Shown here piece by piece: positions 32,599-43,797 of a stretch of DNA of 64,000 nt (the stretch's first letter is position 1; each line of letters opens with the position of its first letter). This stretch comes from Aurantiochytrium sp. KH105 (taxonomy: Eukaryota; Sar; Bigyra; Thraustochytrida; Thraustochytriidae): assembly GCA_003116975.1 (NCBI GenBank), contig BGKB01000065.1, positions 248,001-312,000 of the forward strand, in the 5' to 3' direction. Under the pieces are notes generated by a model. That model was not told where the DNA came from. It worked only from the letters and a program-made list of their open reading frames with translations, and did not search any database. Made by a program: the position numbers and the translations under genes.

Positions 32599-33116
32599 TA
32601 CTACTGCCAAGTCCTTCCTGTTCACGCGCACAGACCGCCACTGCAAAGTGCTCGGCGGCAGCCTCGGGAAACTGTCCCCACTCGCTTCCCCAGTCCGCGT
32701 CCCAAGCTGGACGATCACTCGTCGCAAATCATACACTCAAATCAGCAACTCCAAGATCGGCGCCGCGAGCCCTCGCTTCTCCGCCGGGCAGAGCCAACGA
32801 CGGACGGCTGCAGCCTTTATCCGGTGACCGGCAGCGGGCCGACTCGGCGCGGCTGAGAACTATGGTCGCGAGGAGTTCGACGAGGGCACGTGGCGGAAAG
32901 GATAAGAGTAGCAGTAGAAGTGGCGGTAGGAGGAGCAAGGCCGGCGGCGCGTCTGGCTCTCAACGCATATATTGGCGCCGCGACGCCGAGGAGAAAGCCG
33001 CGCAGGCCGCGCCGGAGGAGCTGCAGAGCCGCAGAGAGGCCGGCGCGAGCGAAGACGAGGGCGGCGAGGGCCCGCCCCGGCGTGAGTGCGTCGGAGACGA
33101 GGCTGCGCGAGCGAAA
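32599..33116. other. Promoter region of the myristoylation-candidate gene
   Basis: 518 bp between the right end of the transposon and the ATG at 33117. An in-frame upstream extension exists, with an ATG at 32862 giving an Arg/Ser/Gly-rich stretch, but the 33117 start is preferred for its context and its N-terminal motif. No other gene. Confidence 0.5.
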
Positions 33117-33965
33117 ATGGGGCAGAATACGAGCAAGGAGGGCGAGGACCAGGAGGCGCTGGCAGAGCAGTGCTTCCACCGCAAAGCCTCCTTTGTGGAG
33201 GCCATCATGGCGCTCGTGGGTCTCGGCGGAGGGAGACTCACTCGCGCCGACAGCAATGAGACCTTGCACATGGAGTCGGACGAGTCTGACGATGACAGCG
33301 TTGGCCGCTCGCGACGTGGATCTGGCGCAGTTGCTGCAGGAGCTGCAAAGGCGTCCGCCTCGCCTCATGTCCGACGACGCTCCAGCATGAACACACGCCC
33401 CAGCCCCCCTTATAATGCTCCCAAGAATGCGGACGCTGCCATCTCCGACATCAAGAGACCCAGTCTTGCATCCATCGGCAGCGGCATCTCGCAGAGAAGG
33501 TCAAGTGTAAGCGAGCTTTTGGATGTCGAGAGAAAGGAGGATGAGGAGGACCTCGAGCTCCTTTCGCACCTGCAGACCAACTCCGAGTACAGCGATGAAA
33601 CAACAGAGACCTACCTGACGGAGGATCAAGAGCTCCTTCTTTTGCGACGTGCTGCTGACGCTTGGGAGAAGAAGGACATCTCCGCTATCACCGATTGCGA
33701 GTCGGAAATCCGCGTCAAGTTGCTGGACCCGAAAAAGGACTCGCGAGAGGCGCTCGAAAACGAGGTTATGCTGCTGCGCCAGCAGCTCGAGTCCAAAAAC
33801 TCCGAGATGATGCGACTCAAGTCCAGCAGCGTCTCGGGTGTCTCCACTTCGGAACTCTACTTGATCGATTCCATGTCGACCACTTCGGATAATTTTTCAG
33901 AATCCGACGCATTCTCTTCCGTCTCGGGCGCTTTCTCTTCTGTGTCCGGAGCTGGCTATCTTTGA
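33117..33965 (+). CDS. Small N-myristoylation-candidate protein, function unknown
   Basis: The predicted protein has 282 aa. The start at 33117 has a strong context (AAAATGG) and gives MGQNTSKEGED, a textbook N-myristoylation signal (Gly2, Ser6, Lys7), so membrane attachment is predicted. The rest is Ser- and Glu-rich and largely disordered, with likely phosphorylation sites (RRRSS, RRSSVSE) and a coiled-coil segment near 195-245 (ALENEVMLLRQQLESKNSE). The last 30 residues repeat FSSVSGA. No known domain. If a start at 32862 were used instead, 85 extra basic residues would hide the motif. Confidence 0.7.
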   Translation: MGQNTSKEGEDQEALAEQCFHRKASFVEAIMALVGLGGGRLTRADSNETLHMESDESDDDSVGRSRRGSGAVAAGAAKASASPHVRRRSSMNTRPSPPYNAPKNADAAISDIKRPSLASIGSGISQRRSSVSELLDVERKEDEEDLELLSHLQTNSEYSDETTETYLTEDQELLLLRRAADAWEKKDISAITDCESEIRVKLLDPKKDSREALENEVMLLRQQLESKNSEMMRLKSSSVSGVSTSELYLIDSMSTTSDNFSESDAFSSVSGAFSSVSGAGYL

Positions 33966-34249
33966 CTGGGGTGGGCTGACCCTACCTCTTCTCCGCCACG
34001 CCCCATGACCTATTCCTAACACTGGCGCGCTCGCTCGCACAATCACACACAAATTCTTCCGCCCCGTACTCTTTCCAACCCACTTTTTTTTTTGCCTTGA
34101 CCTTCGTTTGCTCGTCGTCTTCTTTTATCTACTATAGCCTCGACACGTGCGCTCGCGGTCCAACGCTGACTCGAATCCATCCATGTAGGAAATATATCTG
34201 ATAATTCTTTTCTCTTCTCTTGACTTGCTTTACTTGCTTCACTTGCTTG

Positions 34250-36072
34250 CTATTTTGGACTTCGCATAGCGTCCCGCTCCATCTTCTTGCGCTTGAGTGC
34301 CTCGCGCTGCATTTTCCGTTTAGCCTCTTTGGCATGTTGAAGTTGTGCCGTCTTTTGCTCGTACTCCGCCTTGAGCTTGCGCAAGAGCGTCTGCTGCTCC
34401 TCCATCTCTGTTGAAGCAGCCGTGTCGCCGAGTCGCGCCTTTGCCTCAAGCTCACGCTGTCGAGCCTCGGCAGATTTGGTTTCAGCCTCGATGGCGCTCC
34501 GCTGCTCCCGCAGGATATCATTTGTGATTTGCACCGACGATGCCTGGCCGGATGCAGCAACGTCGAGAAGAACTGCCTTGAAAAAGGACTCAAACTCCTC
34601 CCATTCAAGCGCTTCGCTCTTGTTCGCGTCCTTTTCAACAAAGAGTTGCTCAAAGTTGTCGTGCGGGATCTGCAGGTCCGACAACAGAGCTCCCAGCTCT
34701 GATCTGTCAATACTGCTCGAGTGGTTCTTGTCGTAGTGCTGAAAAATCTCCAGAATCTCTCCATCAAGTTCTTCCTCCGACTTGGAAAGCGTCTTTCGCC
34801 CCTCCTCGACATGAGACTTGTGTGTGAGTAATATGTTGCGGCACATGCGGCAGCTAACCAAGTACGAAGCTCGCTGCACGCTCGAAATTGTCTGGCACAT
34901 GTGACACTGTACCGCTATGTATGAGCCAGCCACCTTCCGGCAGGTCCCGTCCGGCATTTGCTCAATAACCTCGCCCGAGGGCGAGGTCTGGATCTTCTTG
35001 CCATCTGACAGTACTTCAATACGGCTTCCCTGTGCTCATCAAGAAAAGGAGTGTCGTATCGTGCGTGCAATGTCTCGTTAGCATTCGCTTTTCGCGCGCG
35101 CGCACAATACCAACGCATGCAAACCGCTCGTAGTGAATGCTAGGTGAGGTGAAGAATCGAAACAAAGAAAACTTACGTCGGCTCGTGTTTGCACCTTGCG
35201 CCCTGTAGAGCCCCACGTCTCGATCGTGGTTCCGTTCGGATTGCGTTGGATACGGTACTGGTCTTTGCCCGGATACTTGACGATGCGCACGCCGGCCGCG
35301 TCGGTGTCAATCTTCGTGCCATCGGGAAATACGCAGATTTTTGAGCCGTCGCTCTCGTTGATTTGCGTCGTAGTTCCGTCAATATCCTTAATGATGCGCA
35401 CTTTGTTCTGTTGAAGGTCACGAAAGTATGGCAAAGGCCAGAAAGGAAAGAGTTTGTTAGAAAACGCCGCGCCTGAATAAGGAGCAACTTGAGAACACTT
35501 ACCGATGGATTGTACTGCTCGACAATACCGTCTTTGGTCACAGAGATTGTGGTGCCGTCCGGATTGACCTGATACTTGGAGCCATCCGGGCGTTTGGTGA
35601 TAATCTTCCCATCTTCTGTGCGTGTGATGCGCGTGTTGTCTGGAAGCGTTTCTTGTTCGCGACCCGTGGGGTGGACTTGCTTTTTCCTCCCGTCGGGCCA
35701 GGAGTGAATGATGACACCGTCCGTGTCCTCTTGTCTCCGGTAGCCATCCTCGCGCATAAAGATGACAGTGCCATCTTCGAGCTCGCTGCGACTCTCGGGG
35801 AGGTTTGAGCCCTTGTCCTCGAAAATTCCTGCGGCTTGATCAGCAGCCTCGCCGACCATGCGCGTAAGAATACCATCGACATCGCGCAACCAAGAGCGCA
35901 GCCGGATTACCTCGGCATGGTGATCCTCTACATCCTTTGCATTGGGGTCGAGGCTTTTCTCATGACGAAGTTCTGCCAAGAGTTTCACACGCATCACGTC
36001 TGTAGGCGAAGGTGATGCGCATCGCAGACCCTCTTGGCCGCTCTGGCCGAGAATCGACGACCCTGCGCCCAT
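34250..36072 (-). CDS. TCP10/CPAP C-domain protein with zinc finger and EF-hands, three exons
   Basis: Exons at 36072-35503, 35407-35177 and 35029-34250 give a 526-aa protein. Both introns (95 and 147 nt) begin GTAAGT and end in CAG, and all junctions are phase 0. Residues about 97-300 are strand repeats of DG-T-I and PDG type (SWPDGRKKQ, KRPDGSKYQ, VFPDGTKID), the pattern of the TCP10/CPAP C-terminal domain that in CPAP binds centriole partners. Then come CxxC-CxxC (C309, C312, C327, C330; LSD1-like zinc finger), two EF-hand loops (D367-E378, D401-E412) and a basic coiled coil at the end. The start ATG gives MGAGSSILG, an N-myristoylation-type N-terminus. A centriole or basal-body role is possible but not shown. 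The combination of domains is unusual. Confidence 0.85.
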
Positions 36073-37140
36073 CGCGGTTGCTCTCGCTACGCGCGCGTTG
36101 CTCTCGGTCTCCCCTCTCGACACGAAAGCTTATTTGCAATTGCCCGTGGCGTGTCGTTCTTTTCCTGCTTTTTCCTTCTCCCACGGTGTCAAACTTGAGA
36201 GAAGGGTGCAGTAGCTCCGCGCCGCGCAATGCAAAGTGCGTTACCTCGAGACACGTGCGAGCGAGCCACCCTTTCTGTTAATTTTTAAAATAAGCCTAGC
36301 TGAGGCCTATGACGAAGTAGGGCTCATTCGCTTGCTCCCTCCAGATGCATGCCTCGGTATCATGCGAGCCAACCATCTATCTATCTGTCAAGGACTCACA
36401 ATTCAACGTGCCAAGACTATCGCTTAGTAACTTTTTTGCATCGCAACGCAGCGACACCGCTGCGGCCGCGGCACCATTCGTGACGAGGCTAAGCGACTCG
36501 CGACGACGCTCTGCGCAGAGCACAAAAAAATCGTAACGGATAGATGTTAGTAAGCCGACATTTATGGTGTGCTGGATTTTTGCGCCTTGACTTGATCTTC
36601 CACGATCGAGGCGAAGTTAACAAGAAGACGCTAGAGCAAGCTACTTGGATGAGCGGATACTTTTGACCACCTTTGAAAGACAGGCTGTCGGCATAGACAT
36701 TGTTTTGGGGTTGCTGAATACATGTGCCCGAACCGTTGGCCAAAAAAATCGGCTCGCCGCTTGTCCAAGCACGATCAGCCAGGAATCCGATCGACCGAGT
36801 TCTCTCTTTGCGGGCATCGCCAGGGCGAAACATGGTGTTCAGAGTGAGAGATTTAGGGGACCACGTCGTAGCAGAGAGCCTGAGTTGAAGAAGAAAAGAG
36901 GAAAGAGGATGAAGAAGTAGGCCTAGAAGAAAAAGAAGCAATGTGTCGTGGTTACCTTTCATCACGAGGATAGATAAACCTTCGGCTGGGTAAAGCGTCT
37001 CTTCGGCAGATTATTGGAGACATCTGTCACCACGCTCCTTACGACGCACGGCTTGGGCCCAAGAGACTACCAATATCGGAAGGCCGGCGGGCCATAGCAC
37101 GCATGCGAACCTCGTTCGCAAGGTCGCAGTAGAGCAAAAG
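36073..37140. other. Divergent promoter region, no gene seen
   Basis: 1.07 kb between the TCP10-domain gene and the large acidic protein. Mixed to AT-rich composition with short A/T runs; no repeats, tRNA-like structure or coding signal that I can support. Confidence 0.55.
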
Positions 37141-38087
37141 ATGGCCGGGCGCCAAGAGCGCAGGAGAACGTCAGTCAGCATCATTGTGACACAGAGCACC
37201 GACCGCACGTCCTTCGAGATTTGCGAGGATCACGATGACGCACCAAATGAGGAAACGGACTCCCCTGAGAGCATTTCGAATTCGCCCGAAGAAGTCTCTG
37301 CTGAGAGCGACTGGTCGCTTACTCACTCTGCGCTCTGGGCCGAGAGAATGCGAAAGTTGTCACAACAGCACGCGACGCTAGAAAACCAAATGTCTGTGAA
37401 GAACCATAGTTCTTCTGACCTTGGCGACCTACATGTCAAGAAGGTTGGACAAGAGGACGGCAATGACGACAATGACGATGGTGATGACGATGGTGATGAC
37501 GACGACGACGACGACGACGACAACGACGACGACGAAGATGAGGATGAGGATATTTTCGATGAGAGAGAAGAAAGAGAAGACGCCAATGTAAACGCGAAAT
37601 CTGGCCATGGAAATTTGCTGCTTGCGTCGTCCAGACAAGAAAAGTCAGCTCGGCGTTCGACTGCACACATGTTCGTCGAGCAGCGTGCTGGTCAGAGCAA
37701 GCTTCTTCGCATGCACCCAAGTGTTGTCGCGGCCATCAATGACCTCTGGATGCTTGAAGATATCCAAGCTGATCTTGATGAGAGCAAGATGCTGGGCAAA
37801 GACGTCTACGTCTCCCTCCTCATCAAGTTTCAATACCTCATTGTTCCACCCCCGCTCAAAGCCAGCAAAGCTCTGCAAAATGCCGAAGTGGACTGGTATA
37901 ATGATTCCCGACGGCATGGGGGTCATCCAAGTGGGCGGATGGCTCGCGTCATGTTTGAAGACGCCATGTTCGAAATCGCTGATACATGGTCCTCCGATGC
38001 CGATGCTCACGAGTACGTGCAAATCCTGAAGCAGCTTCTGCTCGGGGTTTCGACGGGAGACGAAGATGGGGACACGCAGGGCGAGGG

Positions 38088-38119
<32 letters not shown>

Positions 38120-40500
38120 CAGGCAGCGCCAATGAGAACTCAGGTGAGTATGACTCTTCCGATTTTGAAGAAGAGCCAGAATTCGGGTCAGTTCCTGCAA
38201 CTCAATTGCCTGAGAAGAACCAGCACGAACGTCAGTGGCAGAAGAACCAGCACGGTCCTGATGTTCGTGCTGAAAGCATTGTGCAAGAGAAGACGCATCC
38301 TGGTCAGCAGGCTTTTTCAGCAACCGAACTGTCAAGGACGAAGAAAGACGATTCCTCGCTAGTCGAGGGCGACCATGTTCAGCAAGATGCTACTTCATCA
38401 ACTGAAGCCGATCATGTTCAGAAAAATAATTTGCAGTCTGCTCTTGCAGTGAAGCCTGATAGCTTGCAGCGAGAGAACGTCGACGTTGAGCAAAAGACAC
38501 ATGCAAAGGTCGAAGGTTCACAGTGTGACGATCAAAGTCCGCCCTTGATGGAGCAGTCAGAGAAGCAGACAAGTTATGAAACTCAAGCAAAAGTCTTTGA
38601 ATCCCATCAGGAAACAGCATCCAACGTTGTCAATACGAGAATAAGAGGGAGAACATCGGAAAGAAGCGGGGCGAGGGAGGAGCAGAGTCATCAAAGAGAG
38701 GCGGCGCCCCAGACACATGACAGCGAACTTCGCGAGCAAGATCAAACACAGAGGGAAACGGCGATGACGAAAGACTACTCGCAAGCCGATCATTTCGACA
38801 AGAAACGCCACGATCAAAATCATGATGCGCAGCAGCATCTCTGGTCCGAAAACGCTAATGCACAAATGTCCTCTGCGTCGTCAATGCCTCATGCCGCAGC
38901 GCGTAATAGTGACGCAACCGGGCCTGGCAGCGACGATGCCAGGAACGCGAAAGAACCAGTTTCGACTTGCACTCACGAGATGATATCAACGACGGGTGCC
39001 GAGTGCAAGCCAGATGCGGTATTGTCGATTAAACATGCAGACGGAATTGATGTGCCCCCAACAGCTCGTGCATTAGTCCCAGCTTTTACAGATACCGAGA
39101 AGGCGAAAGGCAAGAAACGCAAGCACGGACGCAAGGCCAAAACGGCAAAGTCGAGAGTGAAAAGTAAGGTGCAGCATCGACGTCTCATCAAAAGCAACAA
39201 GAAGATCAAATACAACCCAATTTTTGCGACGATGGCGCAGCGCAAGTTTGAAGGTTTCAAGACCTTATTGGACACGAGACACAAGACCAAGAAATCATCC
39301 CTGCTCACGCGAGCGCACGCACATGCCACGATTGGCAGGCTTTATCAGGCCAAATATGAGTCAGATCTTAAAAGTCGAAGTAAAGGGCTACAGTTGACCC
39401 GCTTTGACAAATTCGTTCTCGAACAGCACATCATGCAATTTGGTTCGCGCAAGATGGCAAAGCGTAATCTCAAGCGCCTGTTCAATACTGTGCGGTATCA
39501 CGTCGACCAAGGAGACGCTATCATGAGGATGTTCGCCATTCTATGTGGCGTAGACATCGCACCATCTCGACACGACGTCAGCTTAACAACGTATGACCCG
39601 CATCTAGCATCTGACTACTATCTACCTACTCTGGTGCGCATCCTGGACGGAGACTCAAAGGTGGCACAAGTTTTCGTACAGGGCAAGACGGTCGGCAAAC
39701 AGTCTGCGAACAAGTCGTCAGCACTTGGATGCAATCATGGACTCGAGACGCAAGAGTGTCTTTTGACGCTTTCTCTCACCTTTCAGCTCACCACAGCTGA
39801 CGTCTGCCGACACACGCCTCCCGAGTCGTCGGCCCTTGTTGAGCTGATTCATGATCTGCACAAAATTCGAGGACGGCGTGATGGTGATGGGGTGGGCGGA
39901 AGCTTTGCAAGATCGCAGCGGACTCGGCAGGGCCGCAAGGTCATGATGCGCATGAGCGGCCCTGTTCTGGACGCGCTGGGCCAGCGAGGCCTATCAACGA
40001 GTCTGGACCAGAACCTTCTCGTAGACGTCCACGAGGCAATGCTTCTCGCGCTGCCTGTGTGGGTCGCAGATCGTAAGTGGTCGACGCTGTGTCATTTCGT
40101 GCTGGCTGGAAAGACCATTGCACGATGGTTCAAGCTTGCGAAGATGCGCGTGCCCAGGCACATTTCTCTATTGAGTCAGACCCAGCTCAGAGGCTCGCGC
40201 ATCGCGTACGACAGCTTTTCAGCGGTGGTGACAATCAAATCAAGCGTGGCGATCATCGAAGGCCTTTCTGGCGAGGACATTTGGGGCTACCTTGCCTCGA
40301 GGTCTCGGCGCGCTTCGAGCGAGTCCGCTGCAACCGCACGCGACGAGAGACAAACGTCTTCTTCAACTCCTTCGGCGGCGCTGCCCCCTGGTCGAGTTTT
40401 CGTAGACTCGCCGCGAACGCCACGTGCGGTGCTCGCCGAGGCTCGCAAACTGGACGCCGCTCTCAACGCGCCCCCTTCTCCCAGCCGGCCGCTCGACTGA
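37141..40500 (+). CDS. Large acidic/basic protein of unknown function
   Basis: The predicted protein has 1119 aa. A Ser/Glu-rich N-terminus is followed by an Asp run (about 107-140), a helical block near 195-300 (VVAAINDLWMLEDIQADLDE), a second Asp run (about 317-327), a long Gln/Glu/His-rich disordered part and a Lys/Arg-rich stretch (about 650-695) that could be a nuclear localisation signal. The C-terminal ~400 residues are globular. One segment (RLYQAKYESDLKSRS, then KFVLEQHIMQFGSRKMAKRN) resembles a helical motif I remember from uncharacterised protist proteins, but I cannot name a family. The start at 37141 is the first ATG after an in-frame stop-rich region. No introns. Confidence 0.78.
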
Positions 40501-41808
40501 CCGACGACTGACTGACTGACTGACTACCTGTAAGCTAAAAAAATCACTGACTGACTGTGAGAGGACAAAGCCCCCCGAAAGCTCCCCACCCGTGCTCCCC
40601 AAAGCGCGCCGCGCCGCGCCCCGCCCCAGCCCGTGCCCTGCTCTGCCGCACCATTGCCACCATCCATCCATCCATCCACCCCCCATACGCGCCGCTGCGA
40701 GCAAGAGCCACCGGACCAGGTCGCGGGGGACCTTGGCTCGGCACACACCCCCTCTTTCCCCTCTTATCACAGTGAACGCGGTGCTGCACGCGCTGCCGCT
40801 GCTTCTGCACGCGCCGCGCCGCCGCCGGTGCACGCGCCGCGCCGCCTCCGCTGCTGCTGCTGCTGCTGCGCAGCGCGGGCTGGCGGGGCGTCCGCTCTGC
40901 CCTGGCCTGGCCTGCCCTGCCCTGCCCTGGCTGCGCGCGGCCCCGAGCCCGCGGTGCGGCTCCCCGGAATCGAGCGGCGGCGGTCTGCGAGCGGCGGCGG
41001 CCTGTCAGTCTCTCTTGTCTGTCGCAGAGACTCGTCACGACCGGCGGCTCTGCGCCGCCTCTGCGAGCGGAGCGAACGAACGCGGAGCCGCTGCCGCAGG
41101 GCGGCCGCAGGGCCGAGCGAGCTCGGCAGGAGAGCGAGAGCGAGAGCGAGCGAGCGAGCGAGCAGGCCAGGTCCCGGGCGCGAGCCGCAGGCAGGTCTTC
41201 TTTCTTCGCCAATTTAGCCCAACTGAGTCGCAGTTTACAACGAGCGGCCTCTGCGAGCCAGAGCCGCGCGGCGCCACGGCCACGCAGACCTCGAACGCGG
41301 ACGAGGGTCGGCGCGCCGCCGCCGTCGCCGCCGGCAGAGCAGAGCAGAGCAGCGCGGAGCAGAGCAGGCGCCCGAGCGCGGGCAGCGCGGGCCGGCCGCA
41401 GCGCCGCCATCGCCGTCATCAGCGCGGCGCAGGAGCTCGAGCACGACCGCGAGCAGGAGGGGCACAACGGCGACGAGCAGGACCTGGCCGGCGGCGGGAC
41501 GAGCGACGTCCGCCGCGGGAGAACGCGCGGCCTCGCGCGGTCGGTCGGCCCGCCGGCCGATCGGTTGAGCGCCTTGAGCGCGCGGGGAGAACGTCGCCGG
41601 GCAGCAGCGCGGACCGCACGAGCAGAGACGACGCGTTCGGCCGGGAAGGTATAACGCAGCTTGCCGAAGTGCGTGTTGTACTACTGCACCTGCAAATCGG
41701 GGCGAACGAACCCTGGGAGATCGCAGAGAAAGATCAGGGTTGCGGGCTGCACTGCCTGCGCCAGAGCAAGAGAGCAAGAGAGCAAGAGAGCAGCAGCAGA
41801 GCGCCCCG
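40501..41808. other. GC-rich promoter region of the PH/TM gene
   Basis: 1.3 kb between two plus-strand genes. Begins with short CTGA repeats, then CCAT (about 40662-40678) and CTG runs, and a CGAG array around 41131-41164. The frames crossing it on both strands are Arg/Ala/Ser-rich leader or shadow frames. Confidence 0.55.
41131..41164. repeat. (GAGC)n-type array upstream of the PH/TM gene
   Basis: Imperfect GAGCGAGA repeats passing into perfect CGAG copies, about 650 bp upstream of the start at 41809. Confidence 0.8.
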
Positions 41809-43797
41809 ATGGAAGGCTTTCTCGGCGTGCCCAAGTCAGGCCGATGGAAAGATGGCCACGAGCGATACTTTGTGGTGGACTTGAAGCGCAAAGCCGTCTG
41901 CTCCGGGAAAGATACCGCCGCGGCTCATGACGCTTCGGCCAAGAAGCTCCCGGCGTCCAACTTCACCGCTGCGCAAATGACGGGCGTCACTGCCGGCGAG
42001 TTTCGCATCCTCACCAAACGCAACACCTATCTGTTCCGGGCCAAGAGCACGCGCGAGGCTCGCAAATGGGTCGCGGCCGTCGAAGACCTCATGGAGTACG
42101 TGGGAGGCGCTGCAGCAAGGCACGTGGCGAAATCCAAGCATCGCATAAAAACGTCCGCGGGAGGGACCAAGTCCTCGACCGCGGAGCGCCTGGGGCTCGT
42201 TGCGGTGGGGAGCGTCTTTACGCTTGTCGCAGTCTTTCTCGTGGCCCTCACGTCGGCCATTGCCCCCAAACAACAACAAACTCCAGTCTATCGGCATCTC
42301 GACGCACCGCCAGCACCGCCAGTGGAGCCAGCGGCTTGGACCGCCAGCTTTCCAGAGAGCGACTTGATCACTATGCACGATGTGCAAGACACGCAGACGG
42401 TGTACGAGCAAGCTCAAGGAGCAGCAGACATGGACGACGCCTCGCTTCCTCCAGCAGTCTACGAGGCAAACCAAGGCAAAGGGACTTCGGTCCTTGCTCT
42501 TGCGCTTGTCGCGCTCATTGTAGTGGCAGCGAGCGTCGTGTATGGTGACCGTAAACGACTCGGCCGACTGCTGGACAGTGAACGCCGACGCATCCGCAAA
42601 GCCATCGCTCAGTCTTTGCGCGAAACGTCAAGATCGGTGCGCAAGCCGTTTGAAGATCTTGCAGACTGGATGAACAACATCGTCTCCAAGGTCACAGGAT
42701 TGTTTTCCTTCGGGGAAAGCAGTGGAAGTGGCGGCAAGGGAAATAAAGGCTCTGATTCCCGTGGACGTCGCAGGTCGCGATCAGCCCGATCGCCCCCACC
42801 GATCTTGATTCCCGAACGCGCGCTGGGAAGTGAACAGCGCAAAGCCCTGGAACGTCAGCTTGAGAGCTCCCGAAGCCTTGGATCCGTGTCTTCTTATTCG
42901 TCACGAGACACCCAGGGTTCTTCGCAGCCCCGTCGAAGCCATCGCAGGGACCCAAAGCCGCTCTCCAGGGACGGCGATGCGTCCGTTGCGCTATCGGCAA
43001 TGTTTGCGGCGCGCGCCGGAACCCCGCCTCCGCCCTCGTCTCGCGCGAACAGAGCTTTCGACGCACAAGATGAGATACCGACCATGCAAGAGGAAAGAGA
43101 ACAACAAGAAGACGAAGATGAAGTGGAAGAGGCCAAAGCAGACGAGGAGGAAGAGGACGGTAGCATGGAGTCATCCAAATCATCGAAGAGTCAACGCTCC
43201 AAAGGCAAAGGAAACAAGAAAAAGCAAAGGAAGGACAAGAAGAAGAAAAAGAAGAACAACAACAAAGAGCTGACAAAGGATGCCAAGCCGGGCCGAAAGA
43301 AGGGCAAGTCGTGGTTCGGATCGTCGCTCTCAAGCGTGATGACCGTGCCCCCCGCCCGTCGCCCATCAAAGCGCAGGTCGATCGAGCGAGATGCATCGTC
43401 CAATTTCGAAGAAGACAACAACGACGACGAAGAGGTTGCGCCCGAGGACCTTGGAGAGTCCGCGGGTAGCTCTCCTGCCGAACGCATGCGCGCTGCTGGA
43501 CCGAAATATGCCAAGTACGCAAGGATGCTCAGCAATGGTGTCCCCGAAGGCGCCGTGCGCCAAGCTCTCGTTCGCGATAACATCAGCACACCTCGCGGGA
43601 TTTTCGAGGACGAGTCTGTTGTGTACTCGCGCTCGAACGCAAAGCAGCTCCGAAAGGAGCTGCCCAAGGCGAAGAAGTCTTCCACGGCTGAGCCTCCCGC
43701 GAAACGAAGGTCTCTACGCCGGGAACCAAGCGTCATCGACGAATTGCGCGAGCGACAAAGGAAGCTTGGCATTTTTGCTTCCGACGATGACGAGTAG
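41809..43797 (+). CDS. PH-domain membrane protein with two TM helices
   Basis: The predicted protein has 662 aa. A PH domain occupies about 1-98 (EGFLGVPKSGRWKDGHERYF at the start, the closing helix with the invariant Trp in ARKWVAAVEDL). Two hydrophobic helices follow at about 129-152 (LVAVGSVFTLVAVFLVAL) and 226-246 (TSVLALALVALIVVAASVVY). The C-terminal ~400 residues are Ser/Lys/Glu-rich and disordered, with a Lys run (about 468-486). Near 565-592 is KYAKYARMLSNGVPEGAVRQ, which matches a motif (KYxKMLxxGVPxxAV) known from the WASH complex subunit CCDC53/WASHC3 and repeated in many stramenopile proteins. It probably sits in an internal membrane and binds phosphoinositides. The ATG at 41809 starts the PH domain; the open frame upstream lacks a better start. 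Confidence 0.82.
   Translation: MEGFLGVPKSGRWKDGHERYFVVDLKRKAVCSGKDTAAAHDASAKKLPASNFTAAQMTGVTAGEFRILTKRNTYLFRAKSTREARKWVAAVEDLMEYVGGAAARHVAKSKHRIKTSAGGTKSSTAERLGLVAVGSVFTLVAVFLVALTSAIAPKQQQTPVYRHLDAPPAPPVEPAAWTASFPESDLITMHDVQDTQTVYEQAQGAADMDDASLPPAVYEANQGKGTSVLALALVALIVVAASVVYGDRKRLGRLLDSERRRIRKAIAQSLRETSRSVRKPFEDLADWMNNIVSKVTGLFSFGESSGSGGKGNKGSDSRGRRRSRSARSPPPILIPERALGSEQRKALERQLESSRSLGSVSSYSSRDTQGSSQPRRSHRRDPKPLSRDGDASVALSAMFAARAGTPPPPSSRANRAFDAQDEIPTMQEEREQQEDEDEVEEAKADEEEEDGSMESSKSSKSQRSKGKGNKKKQRKDKKKKKKNNNKELTKDAKPGRKKGKSWFGSSLSSVMTVPPARRPSKRRSIERDASSNFEEDNNDDEEVAPEDLGESAGSSPAERMRAAGPKYAKYARMLSNGVPEGAVRQALVRDNISTPRGIFEDESVVYSRSNAKQLRKELPKAKKSSTAEPPAKRRSLRREPSVIDELRERQRKLGIFASDDDE

Noticed and set aside
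34160-34180. GACTCGAATCC as a tRNA T-loop (B box)
   Set aside because: No matching A box or acceptor stem within tRNA distance on either strand.
36236-36965. Possible small genes in the 36.2-37.0 kb gap
   Set aside because: Frames of 60-160 codons on both strands lack domains and overlap each other; composition is noncoding-like.
40544-41467. 307-codon minus-strand frame in the PH/TM gene promoter
   Set aside because: Ser/Arg/Ala-rich shadow of GC-rich leader and CTG repeats; the plus-strand frames are equally open.
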